Shown here: positions 36,417-49,608 of the stretch, piece by piece
How positions within the stretch are numbered: position 1 is the first letter of the stretch
Layout of the letters: each line of letters opens with the position of its first letter
Assembly: GCA_023313575.1 (NCBI GenBank)
Contig: JAJTTP010000016.1
Location: forward strand, 186,001-250,000
Direction of reading: 5' to 3'
DNA: 64,000 bases
Origin: Eutypella sp. D-1
Taxonomy: Eukaryota; Ascomycota; Sordariomycetes; Xylariales; Diatrypaceae
Translations under genes and position numbers: made by a program
Notes under the pieces: generated by a model
What the model saw: only the letters and a program-made list of their open reading frames with translations
Told to the model about the DNA's origin: nothing
Databases searched by the model: none

Positions 36417-39271
36417 CGCGTAAATGAAAAATGGATGGATGAGCAGGCGGCGGCGGTTTATGTATATCACATTAAACCGAGAACCAGTTCGCCTGTCCCT
36501 TACGCGTATTCATTCTGGTATCCTGTATGGTATCCTATACTTTCCATAGGCGCGGTGACGGAATGGTAAGTAGGTAGGGTAGGTAGGGGACATCAATATC
36601 ACACACAACCCAAACTTTCCATACCACCCACCCACTGCCACCCCACCATCCACACCATACGCGCTAGCGATCGAGGGTATAATAAATCTGGGCGCTTAAT
36701 TTACACCTTTACCACTACTTGATCACGGGCTGTCTGTTGATTGGCGCGGTGCCTGCTGACGGTAATGCGGTACTGTGATAAAAAGATATAAAAAGCCGGG
36801 AAGGATGGTCATTGGTTGGCTGGGGTGGTTTTTATTGATTATCTACATACATACCGAACCAACTTCCAGAGCTACGATCTAAGAAGGGGGGAAGGGGGGG
36901 AGGAAGGCGGCCTGTCACACTTGGTCACGCCTTTTGTTCCTACCCTACGAGGCGAGAGCGCGCGCTTGCGTGCCTGGGAACTTCGGTATAGGTAGAGATA
37001 AATTGGTGATTCGGGTTCGATGATTGGTTTGGGATTTTAGGGATTCAGGTACTTGTTTGTATACATACCTAAGGTACCCATATACGGGATATTATGAGGT
37101 CGTTCCTGCTGCTTGATCACTGCTTAAAAGTGGTGACCGCTGGTAACAGATGTATATATCTGTCGAGGCCGTGCAGATTGGTCAACATGAAAGTGGACAA
37201 CCCCGCCAAATCGAAAGGGGGCAGAGGGGGAGAGGTCCCGCCCCTCACTACCTACCTACATCCACCATCCATCCATTAACTCTTCTCCTCCCCCCCTCCT
37301 CCTCGATCGATAACCGATAACTCCATCCATGATCCAGGCCAAGTAGAACAGGTTAGAAACAACCTCTCATCATCATCTTTTCCCATACTTACCTCACCTA
37401 CTTTCCTCTCTCACACTTCCCTTATTTTCCTCATAAATTGTCCGTCCGTTTCGAAGTCGCCCTCTATCCCCCCCTCCCCGTTCTACATACAGTTTAGAGC
37501 CCACGTGGGAATTTCCCGGACGTGCGGGCAGGTATACTAAGTTAACCTAAACCTGCTGGAGATCTCACATCCTCGGCTCGGGACGTCACTAGGGGTGACC
37601 CCAGGGAAGGAAGACAACGAAATAACCTACTGCAAACAAACATCCTAAGGTTCGTGATAGAGTCTTTTTTTCCCCCTGACTTGCTTTGTGTTTTGATTTG
37701 TTTGCTCTGCTCTCGAAATTATTCCCCCATTCCTACAGCACAGCCACAGCCCCCCCGTTTGCAACAAGCCCTGGAGAGTAGTTATCCTAGTGGTTATCCT
37801 TGGAAACGGCTCAAACGTCCCGAAGCAGTGTTTGCTGCTACGCTCGTCCTCATCTTCGTACACTAAGGAGGAGCGAGTGCGAGAGTGAGCACAGACATCA
37901 ACATCGCTTCAGGATTTTTACATCGCCCCCCCGTTCTCTATTCCCTGGGTTCGTTTTAGCAGTTCTATCAACCGTCCGAAACGTCACCAAACATCCAAAC
38001 GTTCAAGTGTTCAAACAATCCCCATTAGGCTTGTTTAGGTCTCCCCCCGGCCCCTTCTTTCCCCCTTCTTTCTCCCTAAAAGGGTTAGATACCCACTTCG
38101 CCCGCAACGCCTGGTAGCCTTGTTACCTAATCGTATCTACACATATCTACATACAGCCTACATACAACCTACATACAACCTACAAACAACCTTGGAATCT
38201 CTCCATTTGAAGCTACATACAGGCTACATACAAGCTCCATGTAACCTATCACATCCACGCTTCCGGATTTTACACAAGCAGGACAAGTTTTCATACATGT
38301 CCGTCCTATCCTGTTCTGTCCCGACTTTCACCCCGCAGCAGGTCTATCTTTCATACCTAAGTACCTAAATCCTTCGTTTACCCCATCTTGATATTTACTC
38401 AACTCCTCAAGGCACACGTTGATCACTTCGAGGTTGACGACAATACGCCTTCTCGTCCAAAGCTGAAAAGTCCGCCCTAAGACATGGGAAGTCAACTAGA
38501 AACCCACTAACAGACTCGCAAAAAATTAGCACAGGCCAAATCATCCATCAGGCGCGGGGCATTTTTTTTAGTTTCGTCCCGTCTGTTCAAGCTTCTCCGT
38601 CTTCTCATCATTCCTGGAAGCAAAGAAAGCCTGGTCACAGACATAGACACACCTTGGGTTACGTGGTAACAACAACCAGGTAGCCAAGGAGTCAGTAATA
38701 CAGTCAGTGATATATCTATGTAAGTTGCGATACTTCCGTTTTATTTAACCAGCCCCTTTTCGAAGATCACACAGGCACATGGGCAGAAAGCAAGCCTTTT
38801 CCATTTGCTCGTGTGTTTTTTTTGTTCCCCCAAGGTTCAAACCCCTCCCGGCCCGGCCCCCCCTCCCGAGACACTGGGACCCTGGTAACCTGGGACCCTG
38901 CCGACCCTCAAAGACCAGACGAAGCGTCCCAACTTCTGTAACAAAGGGGCTGCGCTGGCGTCCCACTTCGCATGTATCTTCAAGCCTTCATATCTACATA
39001 TACCTACCTATGTGGTATAGACTGGGCTACCTAGGTAGGCTCCTGATGCTGAGAAGGGGTTAAGAAAATCCCCTTGCTTATTTCGCCAATCTTCTGTTCC
39101 TCTAGTAAGGTTGATAGGAAGAGAAAAAGACATTTCTATTCTACTCTACATCCTGCGATTATCCCCAAGCGCTCAGCACACCCCCTTAGTCCCTCCCCTT
39201 AAATTCTCCGAACCCATGATCCTGTCTAGTCCCAAATCATAACTGTCCTTGATATCAATAACAACACAGTT

Positions 39272-39341
39272 ATTTCTTTCTCTTTGTTTGGCGCTTCTTT
39301 CTCACTCACTCACTTCTCTTCCTCTCCCAACTCTCTTCCGT
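39272..39341 (+). promoter_or_regulatory. Pyrimidine-rich promoter tract upstream of the MAP kinase
   Basis: About 70 nt are almost free of A and G except CACTCACTC steps, with many TTTCTTTC and CTCTTCC blocks. CT-rich tracts just before the transcription start are typical of constitutively expressed fungal genes. The ATG follows about 490 nt later, so a long leader or a leader intron is likely. Confidence 0.35.
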
Positions 39342-39829
39342 TCTTGCCGGCTAATTTTTAAACCTGATTTCTTCCAACCTAGATATCCCTTCCGGTATTC
39401 GGGCCACCAACTGACATAGCAACTTCAATACAAAGGATCGGGCCGGATAGCTACGTATAAAGGACGTCTCCCTAACAAACAACCATAGTTAAAACGACTT
39501 TCGTGTTGTGTTGAATACATTCGTCTCATTCTTTCTCGACCTGACGTCCGAGCTCGAGTATTTGCGATCAGCTTTCTCGACTCCTGAAACCGAAGCCGAA
39601 TATACGGATTCAGGCTGATTGAGCTGCGGAGCCCAATAAGCATCAAGTTCGCCGATTGTCAATCTGCACCAATTCGATCTCGATCATTGATTAGTTGAAA
39701 AATTAGTCAAAAACAGACCGGGCTAGGGTTTGAAGGTCGCGTCGCGCAGTTCCTGTGGTTAAAGAAGCCAACGAATCTATCGATCGTACAGAGCCATATC
39801 ACGTATACTTTGGCTCTTCAGTAGTAACG

Positions 39830-41096
<1,267 letters not shown>

Positions 41097-41156
41097 GGTC
41101 GATTACCACTGGGTAGAGATTGTTGGGTCGATGCGCTTTCGGAGGTGGTTCACAAC

Positions 41157-41507
41157 ATGCGGCTGTCCCACACGCCATCGGTCCCCCGCGAGAAGCCCGC
41201 TCCCCAATCGGGCAAGGCTAACTGTTCTACACCCATGTCTTCGTCTTTCCGAGAGAAACCTTCTTCTCTGAAGCGGACTAAGAGCTCTCGGGTGAAGACT
41301 GTTTCCTTTTCGTCCTCGACAAAGTCGGCCTCTCCGGAGAAGCCCACTCGATCTCCTTACGCGAAACCAGCTACTCCTCCCACTGTGCCTGCATCTCCTT
41401 CGACGAAGATGGAATCTCTGGTGAAACGGTCATCTTCTATTGTGAAGAAGTCGCCTTTGGGATTTCTCAAACGGGGCTCGGGCATTACCAGCAGCAGCAC
41501 TTTTTAA
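41157..41507 (+). CDS. Small basic Ser/Lys-rich reading frame downstream of the MAP kinase
   Basis: An open frame of 116 residues starts at ATG 41157, only 61 nt after the kinase stop codon. It is rich in Ser, Lys, Pro and Thr with no ordered domain, with pieces such as SSFREKPSSLKRTKSS, KTVSFSSSTKSASPEK and SLVKRSSSIVKKSP. Many Ser/Thr-Pro and Lys/Arg-rich sites would suit kinase substrates, and KTVSF loosely recalls a phosphatase-1 docking motif. The codon pattern looks coding (few rare codons, T/C-ending). There is little room for its own promoter, so it may sit in the kinase 3' untranslated region, be an exon of an unseen transcript, or be chance. I do not recognise a family. Confidence 0.35.
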   Translation: MRLSHTPSVPREKPAPQSGKANCSTPMSSSFREKPSSLKRTKSSRVKTVSFSSSTKSASPEKPTRSPYAKPATPPTVPASPSTKMESLVKRSSSIVKKSPLGFLKRGSGITSSSTF

Positions 41508-43059
41508 AACAGGACATTTTTAGGGTTGGTTGTATTGTGGATGGATGCATGTGACAGGGGATGTGTGTGATTTGATATAGCGAAGCAAACGAGCAAACGA
41601 GCGGGGGAAGCGCTGATGATAAGGAGGAGTCTAAACCCCACTATATGAAGAGAGAAAAAAAAGAGGCAAAAATCGCAGGATTTATGCTATATAATGGCCC
41701 CTGTGGGATTCCCAACCCATAGGACTCAACTGGAAATCATCATCATGTGGCTTTTTTGCCAGGAAGGAATAGGGAGGGGTAGGCAATGAAGGGGGAAACT
41801 AAGCTTGTGCTGGATTTGTATAGACAGAGAGAGAGAGAGAATCTCGTTTACCTCATCCCATTTTTCTTTTGGACTTGGAACCCGAATTCTCGCATCCGCG
41901 CCCCCCTATTTGTGAGTTTGAGTTTGAGTTTGGCTCGGATGAAAAAACTGAACCGACAGACGGACGGAGAGGAACGGATAGGGATGAATGGATGGATATC
42001 TCCTGTTGTTGTTGTTTTTTGCAAAAAGCCTTGCCGGCCCCTGGTTGTTGCCTCGCGTGGTTTTTCTGTTTCTATCTCCCTGCGTATTTTGGTTTTCTCC
42101 TTAGTTATCAATCAATCAATCAATTAACCAATAAATTCCAAGAAATTCCAAGCAAGCAATAGTAGTAGTAGTAGTCTCTTCTGGAATTGAAAACTCCCTC
42201 CTCGCCTTTGCTTTGCTTTTGCTTCTTCTAAGGACCTGTCTCCCCCCCGGCGGCCGGGCATAGCACCTTCGAGGAGAAGATGTGTATGTTGTGTGATTCC
42301 GAACACACTGATACTGATGATAGTAATGATCAGTGTTCACAGACGAAAGATAAGCAGCGCTCGTTCGTTCGCCTCGGTCCTTTCTTATGCTAGTCACGAT
42401 CAGATCACATAACAGGATCCTCTTGAAGAAGCTGCTTGTGGGGAGGGAGGGGAGGGGGGTAGTCCCTTCGTAGAGGATCTCGGTCTTTCTTTTTTTCTTT
42501 CTATGTCCATGTTTCGAATATATATATATAAGGTTAAGGTATGATTGGGTACGTATGTTTCGTCGGCTTGGGGCGGACGAAGATTCCATACCATACCATA
42601 CCACTCGAAGTGCCTATATGTATATGTATATGTGTATGTGTATGTGCAAGCGAAATTTAGCTGAACTAACGGATGACTTCCCTCACGAACTCACAAATAA
42701 TAAACCAAAAAAAACTACCGCGATTTACGTAGCCGCCACCGTACGAAGGGGTGGTAATGCAGCGTGATGCGATGCGATGCGATGCGATGCGATGCGATGC
42801 GATTGATCCGGGTATCGAACATGAGGCTATAGACAGATACAGACAGAGACCGCCAAAAACTGAACTCCCCACGCCCACGCCCACGCCCACGCCTTATCCC
42901 CATCCCTACATACGCCCTATGCCTACCGCCCAACTGACAGATATGCACATACACCACCACCACCACTACTATCTATCATCACAACCACATCATTGTATAC
43001 CCTACTTCCCCGTCCCCTCAAAACTCAAGTCGACTTACTCGATGGCTGGTTCCACAGAA
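41508..43059. other. Convergent intergenic region between the MAP kinase side and MSN5
   Basis: Two genes end towards each other. The stretch holds an AGAG run near 41827, GTTTGA tandems near 41920, TA repeats near 42525, TATATG repeats near 42617, a GATGC tandem at 42766 and a CCCACG tandem near 42870. No gene is supported; long frames that cross into 43060 are antisense to MSN5. Confidence 0.55.
42766..42803. repeat. GATGC pentanucleotide tandem, seven units
   Basis: Seven perfect GATGC copies plus GAT lie in the 3' flank of MSN5. A second, hexanucleotide tandem (CCCACG, about four copies) follows 65 nt later. Such tracts are length-variable and useful as markers. Confidence 0.8.
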
Positions 43060-46000
43060 CTACTGGAACAAGTTAGCGAGACCGTCGAGGTTATTATCCG
43101 CGTCCGCAGCCCCCGAAGCACCGCCGGAAGCACCCGCGCCATCGCCGCCCGCCGCCGAGGGCGGGGGCGCCGTCATGAACTGCTGCGCCATCTTACTGCG
43201 CGTAGTTTTCTTCGCCGCACCGGCACCGGCACCGGCATGGCCATTAACGCCGTTCGCGGGGTTGTTATGGTGGTTGTTGTTGTTGTTATTGGTATTATTG
43301 TTGAGGAGACCGACGGATTTGCTGAGGCGGCCCATCTCGGAGATGGAGACGCCCTTGAGGTCGCGGAGGAGGTCGAGGACGGAGGCGCGCTGCTGACGGG
43401 GCGAGGCGTCGCGGCGGAGGATGAAGGCGATCTTGGCGTCGACCTCGGTGGGGTCGACGTCGGGGAGGGAGAGGAGGACGTCGCGCGGCGTCGACGTGAG
43501 AGGCGCGTACTCCCGCACCGTCGTTGCCACCAGCGACGCGAGCTCCTTCTGCAGCTCTACGAAGTACGGCTCGTGGATCGACGTGATGCACGCTTTGATC
43601 ACGTCCGACGAGATGTACTCGCGCACCACGGACGCCGTCGCCGCCGGGATCGGGTTGTTGTCCGCGGCCGCAGCAGCGCCGGCCTTGCTGTTTTTGTTGC
43701 TGGACCCACCGGCCGCCTCGCTCTGCTCCGTGACTGCGAAATCCGGCACGATAGACCGGAAGACCCGCAGCATGATGCCACAACAGCGCGTGTCCCGCAT
43801 CCGTATCACATGTGTGCAGAACATCAGTAGGGGCTCGACGATGGAGGACTGCATGAGGCAGAACCTTCTTAACGTGGGGTAAGTTTGCTGCACCACCTCG
43901 TCGGTGATAGATGGATCGCTTGAGCGGTCTTGGGGTAGTGTTAGCAAGGGATGACTAATATTAGGTGAGTTATTGTGGATGGGTGGTGTTGACTTACTGG
44001 TTCGGGCTGGATCCAAGAAGTCGGCTATCATCATGACAGAAGTATACGTCAATTGCCGCAGTATGCTCTCGGACTTCATCTCTTCTGTCAGAGCCTCCCC
44101 GCCCGTCTTGGTCGCCTGCTGCTGCTCGATCTTGGCCCATTCCGAGTTCACCTTGGCATCAATCTGCTGGCAGCAGGCTGCCAAAATCGGAGGTAGGAAG
44201 TGCTCCCGCAGCTGCACCGGACAATTGTCCACCAGGTGCCTAACAAGGTTGAGCAGGTTGATCAACTGGTGCGCGGAAAGGTTGAACGAATCGGCCAGCA
44301 GTGCGTGGGCCAAGGGCCCTGGTAGCTCCCCGAAACCATAGAAATGCGTGTCCATTCTAGACATGCAGTAGAGGATAGCATAGCACGATTCCCGTACAAA
44401 CCTGATCGCGCCTCGGACCGTCGACGCGAAACCCTCCATCGTAAATTTCTTCTCCACGACACGGGCATAAAAGTCGTCTTTGCTCCCTTCGGAAATACCG
44501 GCCTGCCAGAAGCGGTCCGTGAGGAGACGACTAACAACAACCCGCATCTCCGGTGGGAGGCCTGCCCAATTATCTGGGGTGTGGGCGGCATGTGCGTGAC
44601 TGTTGACTCGGTTAGCCGGAGTGTATCCCGAATAATGGCCACGAGATAGAAGTCTTACTTGACGAATTTGAGTAGTTCGGGTAATATGACAGGTAATCCG
44701 TTTTGCCATAGGGCATAGGAAACTTGAAATGCCTGGGTATCCTTCTTCTCAAGCTTGTCGATGGAGCAAGTCAGGAATGACTTAGTCGGGCGCAAAGGCA
44801 ACACCTACACCGAAGGTTAGAAGAAATTAGAGGATAATGTGGAAGGAGAACAAACCGTTTGGCACTCTTCAATCTCGGCTTGCAAGGCCTGACCTTCAGC
44901 GTCTAGCTCGACAGAGCCCCAGTCCGACATCTCGTGCATGCGCTTCCGCACAATGTAGTCCTGAGCCTTGTCAAGAGCCAGGAGAGAACAGAAGCCGGGG
45001 AAAGACGTGAGGCCCTGCGTTAAACGGTCATTTTGCCACAGAGACTTGACAGGATCTATGAAGCCCTGCAGTTTCTGGACCTTCGTGGCATGATCCAGCC
45101 GGCTTGACCGGTGTCTACAAGACGTCAGCTGCTGTCCCAGCGATGTCGACTATAGTTGTAGCAGTACTTACATAATGGTGAACAGGAAGGTCTGATATGT
45201 TATCTGGCGCTTCTCGTCTAGCGTCCCTGAGGCAATCATCTCGTTGACTCTAGTGGCAATCTGGTCATAGACGTCCTAGATGCGCAGTCAGTTAAGCGTC
45301 TCAGACTCGGTACGGAGGTCTCTCATACCAATAAGTGGTCTGGCATCTTTGCGGCAAGCCTTTGGAGCTCCGCTAGACTTTCACTTTGTAGTTCCTTGAT
45401 CGCTTCTGTGTATGCACGATGTTCGGGATGAGTCGCTGGCCAGGTGAATAGGATATGCTCCAGGACTTTCAGCATGAACGCCGGCTTCCGATCAAGAGCA
45501 GATGTCGAGAATGCCACAAGCAGCTGCAAGATCCTTTTTCTGATCAAGGGGTCCTAGTTCTGTGAGCCACTGACTTGAATTGCCTGAAAGACGTCGAATG
45601 TGTCTCTTACCTCGAAGTTCATGCTTAGTAAGCGGTTACACCATATCTCAAGGTTGGTTTCTAAAGTCTCAAACTCCTGATCCTAAAGGGCAGTCAGCAT
45701 TGATTGTATCAACCACAAATGCACATGAAACACATACATGTTGGTTGCTACCGCGCGTCTTTGCCCGCAGTTTTCCGAATCCTTTGAGTGCAGCTTCGAT
45801 CACTGTCGCCTGCGCATCGACGCGGAGCACAGGTTGAGACGACTTCGCATAAGTAGCCACTGGAGCATTGTCAGAACGGAGTGAATCATACATCATACAA
45901 GGAGACTTACTATTAAATGCGGGCGCATTGTCGTAAAGATGTTCAAGTATGTTCTGGGTTTGGGTGAGGATATGGTCCATTGCATCGGAGACCTTCAGCT

Positions 46001-47593
46001 GAACAATGGCTTCTATAACGCTGGAGCTGAAGCGCCTATAGTTGCCGAGAAACGCGTGGCGTTCGGGTATCGTATCTGTATCTTCCAAAAGGAATATCAA
46101 GGTCGGGTCCTCTGTATCCTCGGGCAAGTTCTCGTAGCGTACAAGCCTCGAGCTGCACACCTCAAGAAGCGGTCCCACAAAGGCAGGGATGTCCGATATG
46201 TTTGGCCCAAGGGATCTGTGGCCCAGGAGGCGCGTCCAAGTTACGAGCATCGGTATCGACACTAAAAGACTCTGGTGTCGTGTGATCTGGAGGACTAATT
46301 GCAGGAACCCCTGAAAGTCCACCCTGGCTGAGTCCGCTGGCAAAACGGCGAATCGCCGTTCCATGTAGTTACCAAGATAAGATACCACCTAGTTTCTCTC
46401 ATTAGTATTATCAACGCTGTAAGGCATTGGGAAATCTTCCTCCCCTTCATCCTTTACTCACCTCCGAAAGTTTCTTAGAAATCTGATATTTATCATCGTC
46501 TATGTCATCCGGGTCGACAACAGCCCACTCAAAGAGTTGCCTAAACAGCTCCACGTGATCACGGTCGTACAAGGGGACGACCAAACCCATGAACTCATGG
46601 TCGACGAAACTCGAGCGGCTATACAGTGAGTGCATAACTTCCAAGGCAGCCTACGACAGTCAGCAACGGTGGAGCACACAACGTGATAAAACACACAGAG
46701 AGCATTCTGACCTTCTGGATTCCAATGTGGGAAGTGCGAAGCGCATCGCAAAGAACCGGTACACAGCCTGAGGCGGTGGCTGCGTTGGGTATGACCCAGG
46801 GCATCAGGGAATTCAGCACAGCGAGCGCACGAACGGCGCAGCTCTGTATATCGTCATTATTCTGGACATCACCGGCGAGGCACTGGCGCAACAGCTCTAC
46901 AACTCTCACAAGCCAGCCTTCATCCCCGCACCGGACGTCCGGGCCGGGCTGCCGGTTCGGGTACGTGTCTACGAGGACGGCGGCCGGGGTGAATATCTCG
47001 ACAGAAGCTTTACTTAGGACGCCCTCGCGCACCGTCACGGCGGGGTCGTCGCCACTAAATACCTCATCGGAAATGGACTCCAGCACGCTCAATACGAGTT
47101 CCTTATGAGCGGGGGAATCAGGAATCTGCCAGAGCTGCACAAGGTTCGTATCCATATCCATCCAGTCGGCGACCCAGCTCCGCTTCGCGACCTCTACCCA
47201 CAACACAGCGATCTTGTTTCTGAGATAAGCCGGGTCGTCTCTGGATATGCTCTGGGATAGCTCTAAGACGCAATTACGCAGGGTAGCAGCCTGGGAAGGG
47301 GTGTAGTAGTTCCACCGGTGCTTGATTGCATGTTCGAGGAGAGATAGCGCATAGTGCCGTACTACGGGAGACTGACTCTTGTCTGCGGCGAGGTTGAAAC
47401 CGTGGGAGGGCGCTTCGTCTGTTTGTTTCACCCCTTCGAGGAATTGTTGAGCGTCTCTGCGACCATCATTGGAAGAGTACGGACTGTAGACGACCTCGAG
47501 GGCTTGATGTATTTTGGGTAGGATGCCCATGCCGTCGCTGTGGCTGTTGGAGCCGCCGAATCCCATACCTCCGTCGCTTGTCGAGGTAGCCAT
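43060..47593 (-). CDS. MSN5: Exportin-5 / Msn5 karyopherin
   Basis: Eleven exons on the minus strand (47593-46712, 46650-46462, 46388-45911, 45859-45738, 45682-45611, 45553-45329, 45275-45172, 45114-44856, 44804-44659, 44599-43998, 43928-43060) join in frame to about 1315 residues. The N-terminus has the Exportin-1/importin-beta-like helices: [45 protein letters not shown]. The middle contains repeated helical pairs typical of HEAT repeats ([38 protein letters not shown]). The last 100 residues are Asn-, Ala- and Gly-rich and variable. The repeat content and order match Msn5/exportin-5, not Crm1. In yeast Msn5 exports phosphorylated regulators and imports a few cargoes; animal XPO5 carries pre-miRNA. 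The gene has more introns than any neighbour. Exon 10's start and the 69-nt in-frame last intron are the least certain junctions. Confidence 0.92.
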
Positions 47594-49608
47594 CGTTGCG
47601 GTGACAGCGTGGGGAGAGGAAGGGAATTATGCCAGGTTCAGCAGGAGAAGTTCTCGGGAGAAGGAAATAGCGGTGGTGGCGGACGGAGACAGTTGCGGGA
47701 TAATCGGGGTATCCCGAAGGGTGGAAACCCGAAACTGTAGCAATGGCGGTAAAGGCGAGGTAGGAAGGAGGTGGAGGGAGGGAGAAGTTGGTAGGTGAGA
47801 TACCTGATAGGTGAGGGTTTAACGGGTGGGAGTTGGCAGTTGCAATTCTTAAGAATAGATTGTGGATAAGGCGGTTGCTTGATCTACAAGGAATGGGAAA
47901 TACTAGAGCTAGTAAATCATTTAGGTGAGTTCGTCAAGTCGTCAGATAAGGTCAGGGTCGTGAGAAGAAGAAGAAGAAGAATGTCGTTCTAATAGATTAT
48001 CAAACTTGAATCGGATCGAATCGAACTGAGCAGGAGGAAGAGAAGAAGGAAGGGAATGGGGTTGAGCCCAAATCTGATATGGAGTAATATTCTCTCTTTC
48101 TCCCTCTTCTTTTCCTCTCCTCTCTCTTGTCTCTCTGTCTCTTTTTCTCTCTGCTGAACGATGCGATGCTACAGCCAGGTTCGACCAACAGGCATGAGTG
48201 AAAGTTTGCGTCAGCGGTCGACGATTACAGCGTGCGTGCGTGCGTATTTTTGCTTCTTGGGTTTTCTGTAACGTGAGCAATAAGTTACGTTTGGTACGCT
48301 GAGATGTAGACCCCGATAGATAGCTGTTTAGAAAGGAGGATGCACGTAAGGTTGGTTTGGGTTGTTCCCTTGCGCGTAATGTACGTGTGTGTTTGTGTAT
48401 CAGAGATGATAATTCTAAAATATGAAGTAAAAGTAAAAGGGACGATACAATGCAGATTGATAAGTTTTAGGTATAACCAGGAAACAATTGTAGTATACTT
48501 CGTACTACTACTACTACTACTGCGGATAGTAGCGTAGATGCTATTAGGTCAGGCTGGATGGCTGCACAGGCAGGTGCGCTCTAGTGTAAGGTTGTAAGGT
48601 AAGGTAGGATCTTACAATGTAGGTAGTACCTGCCTAGTGCGCCAGGGTGAAGAATGAAGTTAATGTGGGTTTTATAGGTAGAAGGTACGTTTGATACATG
48701 GAAGGTTACGCCTGCATGATTAACATAAGCGAGTTCGCTTTATGTACAAAGTACATCCACCGACCGGTCTATGGAATACCTGAAGTACATGGATACCTTT
48801 ACATGTATGTAGTCTGATAGGCCGGTATGTCTTGTATGTATAAGCTGGTATTATGGATGTTAGCTGCCGGGTACACACACCTGGGCAGGTGCTGAGGTGG
48901 TGCTGCACGTATTGAAAGTTAGCTGACTGGATAGAACGTATGTTTATCATGTTTATTGTTCAGTTCATCGCAAGAGTTTGGAGCCCAGGGACGTTCTAGA
49001 GTAGTACCCCACCTCATGACAGCAGAGTTGCCCAATCAGGTTAGTAGGTGGATATTAAGCAAGGCGGGCATCAGATAAAAGCTACTTAGGTAGGGAAGTT
49101 GCCAGGCAAGTCAGGCTGCCAGGCGATTTTGTCAGGCCATAAGAGGTGAGAAGGGGTCCCGTTAAGGCGAGGCGGCCACTAGCTCTAGTTAAAGAATTTA
49201 TATACATACATACAAGCCATGCTTCTAGATCAATTCTCTTCTGTCTTTGGCGTTCCAGGTTGGCTTAGTTAAAATTGGCATTACCTACTGGCTGCCCAGG
49301 TGGTGTGTACATATATATATAGCAGGTACATAAGTAGAAAAATATCAGGTGCCCCTCATGGTTTTTTAATAGTGATCGTGGACCACCACCATAAGGATGG
49401 TCACAACCGGTCCATTTTGGACTGTTCAAACTTGGAAAATATAACGTTATTTACCCCCTCAGAATCAATATACATTTAGCTGAGTCAATCGAGTGACTTT
49501 ATATTTGGGCCATATCTAGCATCGATAGCTTACGGGCCTATGATTTATGAACCACATGCATGTACCGAAGTAGAGTATGCTTTTGCTCAAATTTATTTCC
49601 TCTCGGGT
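47594..49608. other. Intergenic region upstream of MSN5 and downstream of DPH7
   Basis: This 2 kb should hold the MSN5 promoter (right of 47593) and the DPH7 3' flank. A GAAG tandem lies at 47970 and a CT-rich tract at 48090-48155. A CTA tandem lies near 48505. The part from 48540 to 49560 is AT-rich with GGTAGGTA-type pieces. No gene is supported. Confidence 0.55.

Larger units (their letters stand above)
35087..39829. other. 4.7 kb repeat-rich intergenic region between SEC24 and the MAP kinase
   Basis: No gene is supported. The left half is packed with simple sequence: AAGC tandems near 35365-35390, ACGT-type and TACCTAGG palindromes, GCCT tandems near 35905-35942, a 19-nt G run and TA repeats near 36040 and 36250. 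The right half, the likely MAP kinase promoter and leader, holds CATACA tandems near 38150-38240 and a pyrimidine-rich tract at 39272-39341. Open frames are short and without domains. Confidence 0.55.

Noticed and set aside
38840..38862. GGTTCAAACCC resembling a tRNA B box
   Set aside because: No A box at a fitting distance and no pairing acceptor or anticodon arms.
42751..43830. Open frame of 359 codons on the plus strand
   Set aside because: It begins in simple repeats and then runs antisense to the MSN5 last exon. Its Arg/Glu/Val-rich composition is that of a shadow of GC-rich coding DNA.
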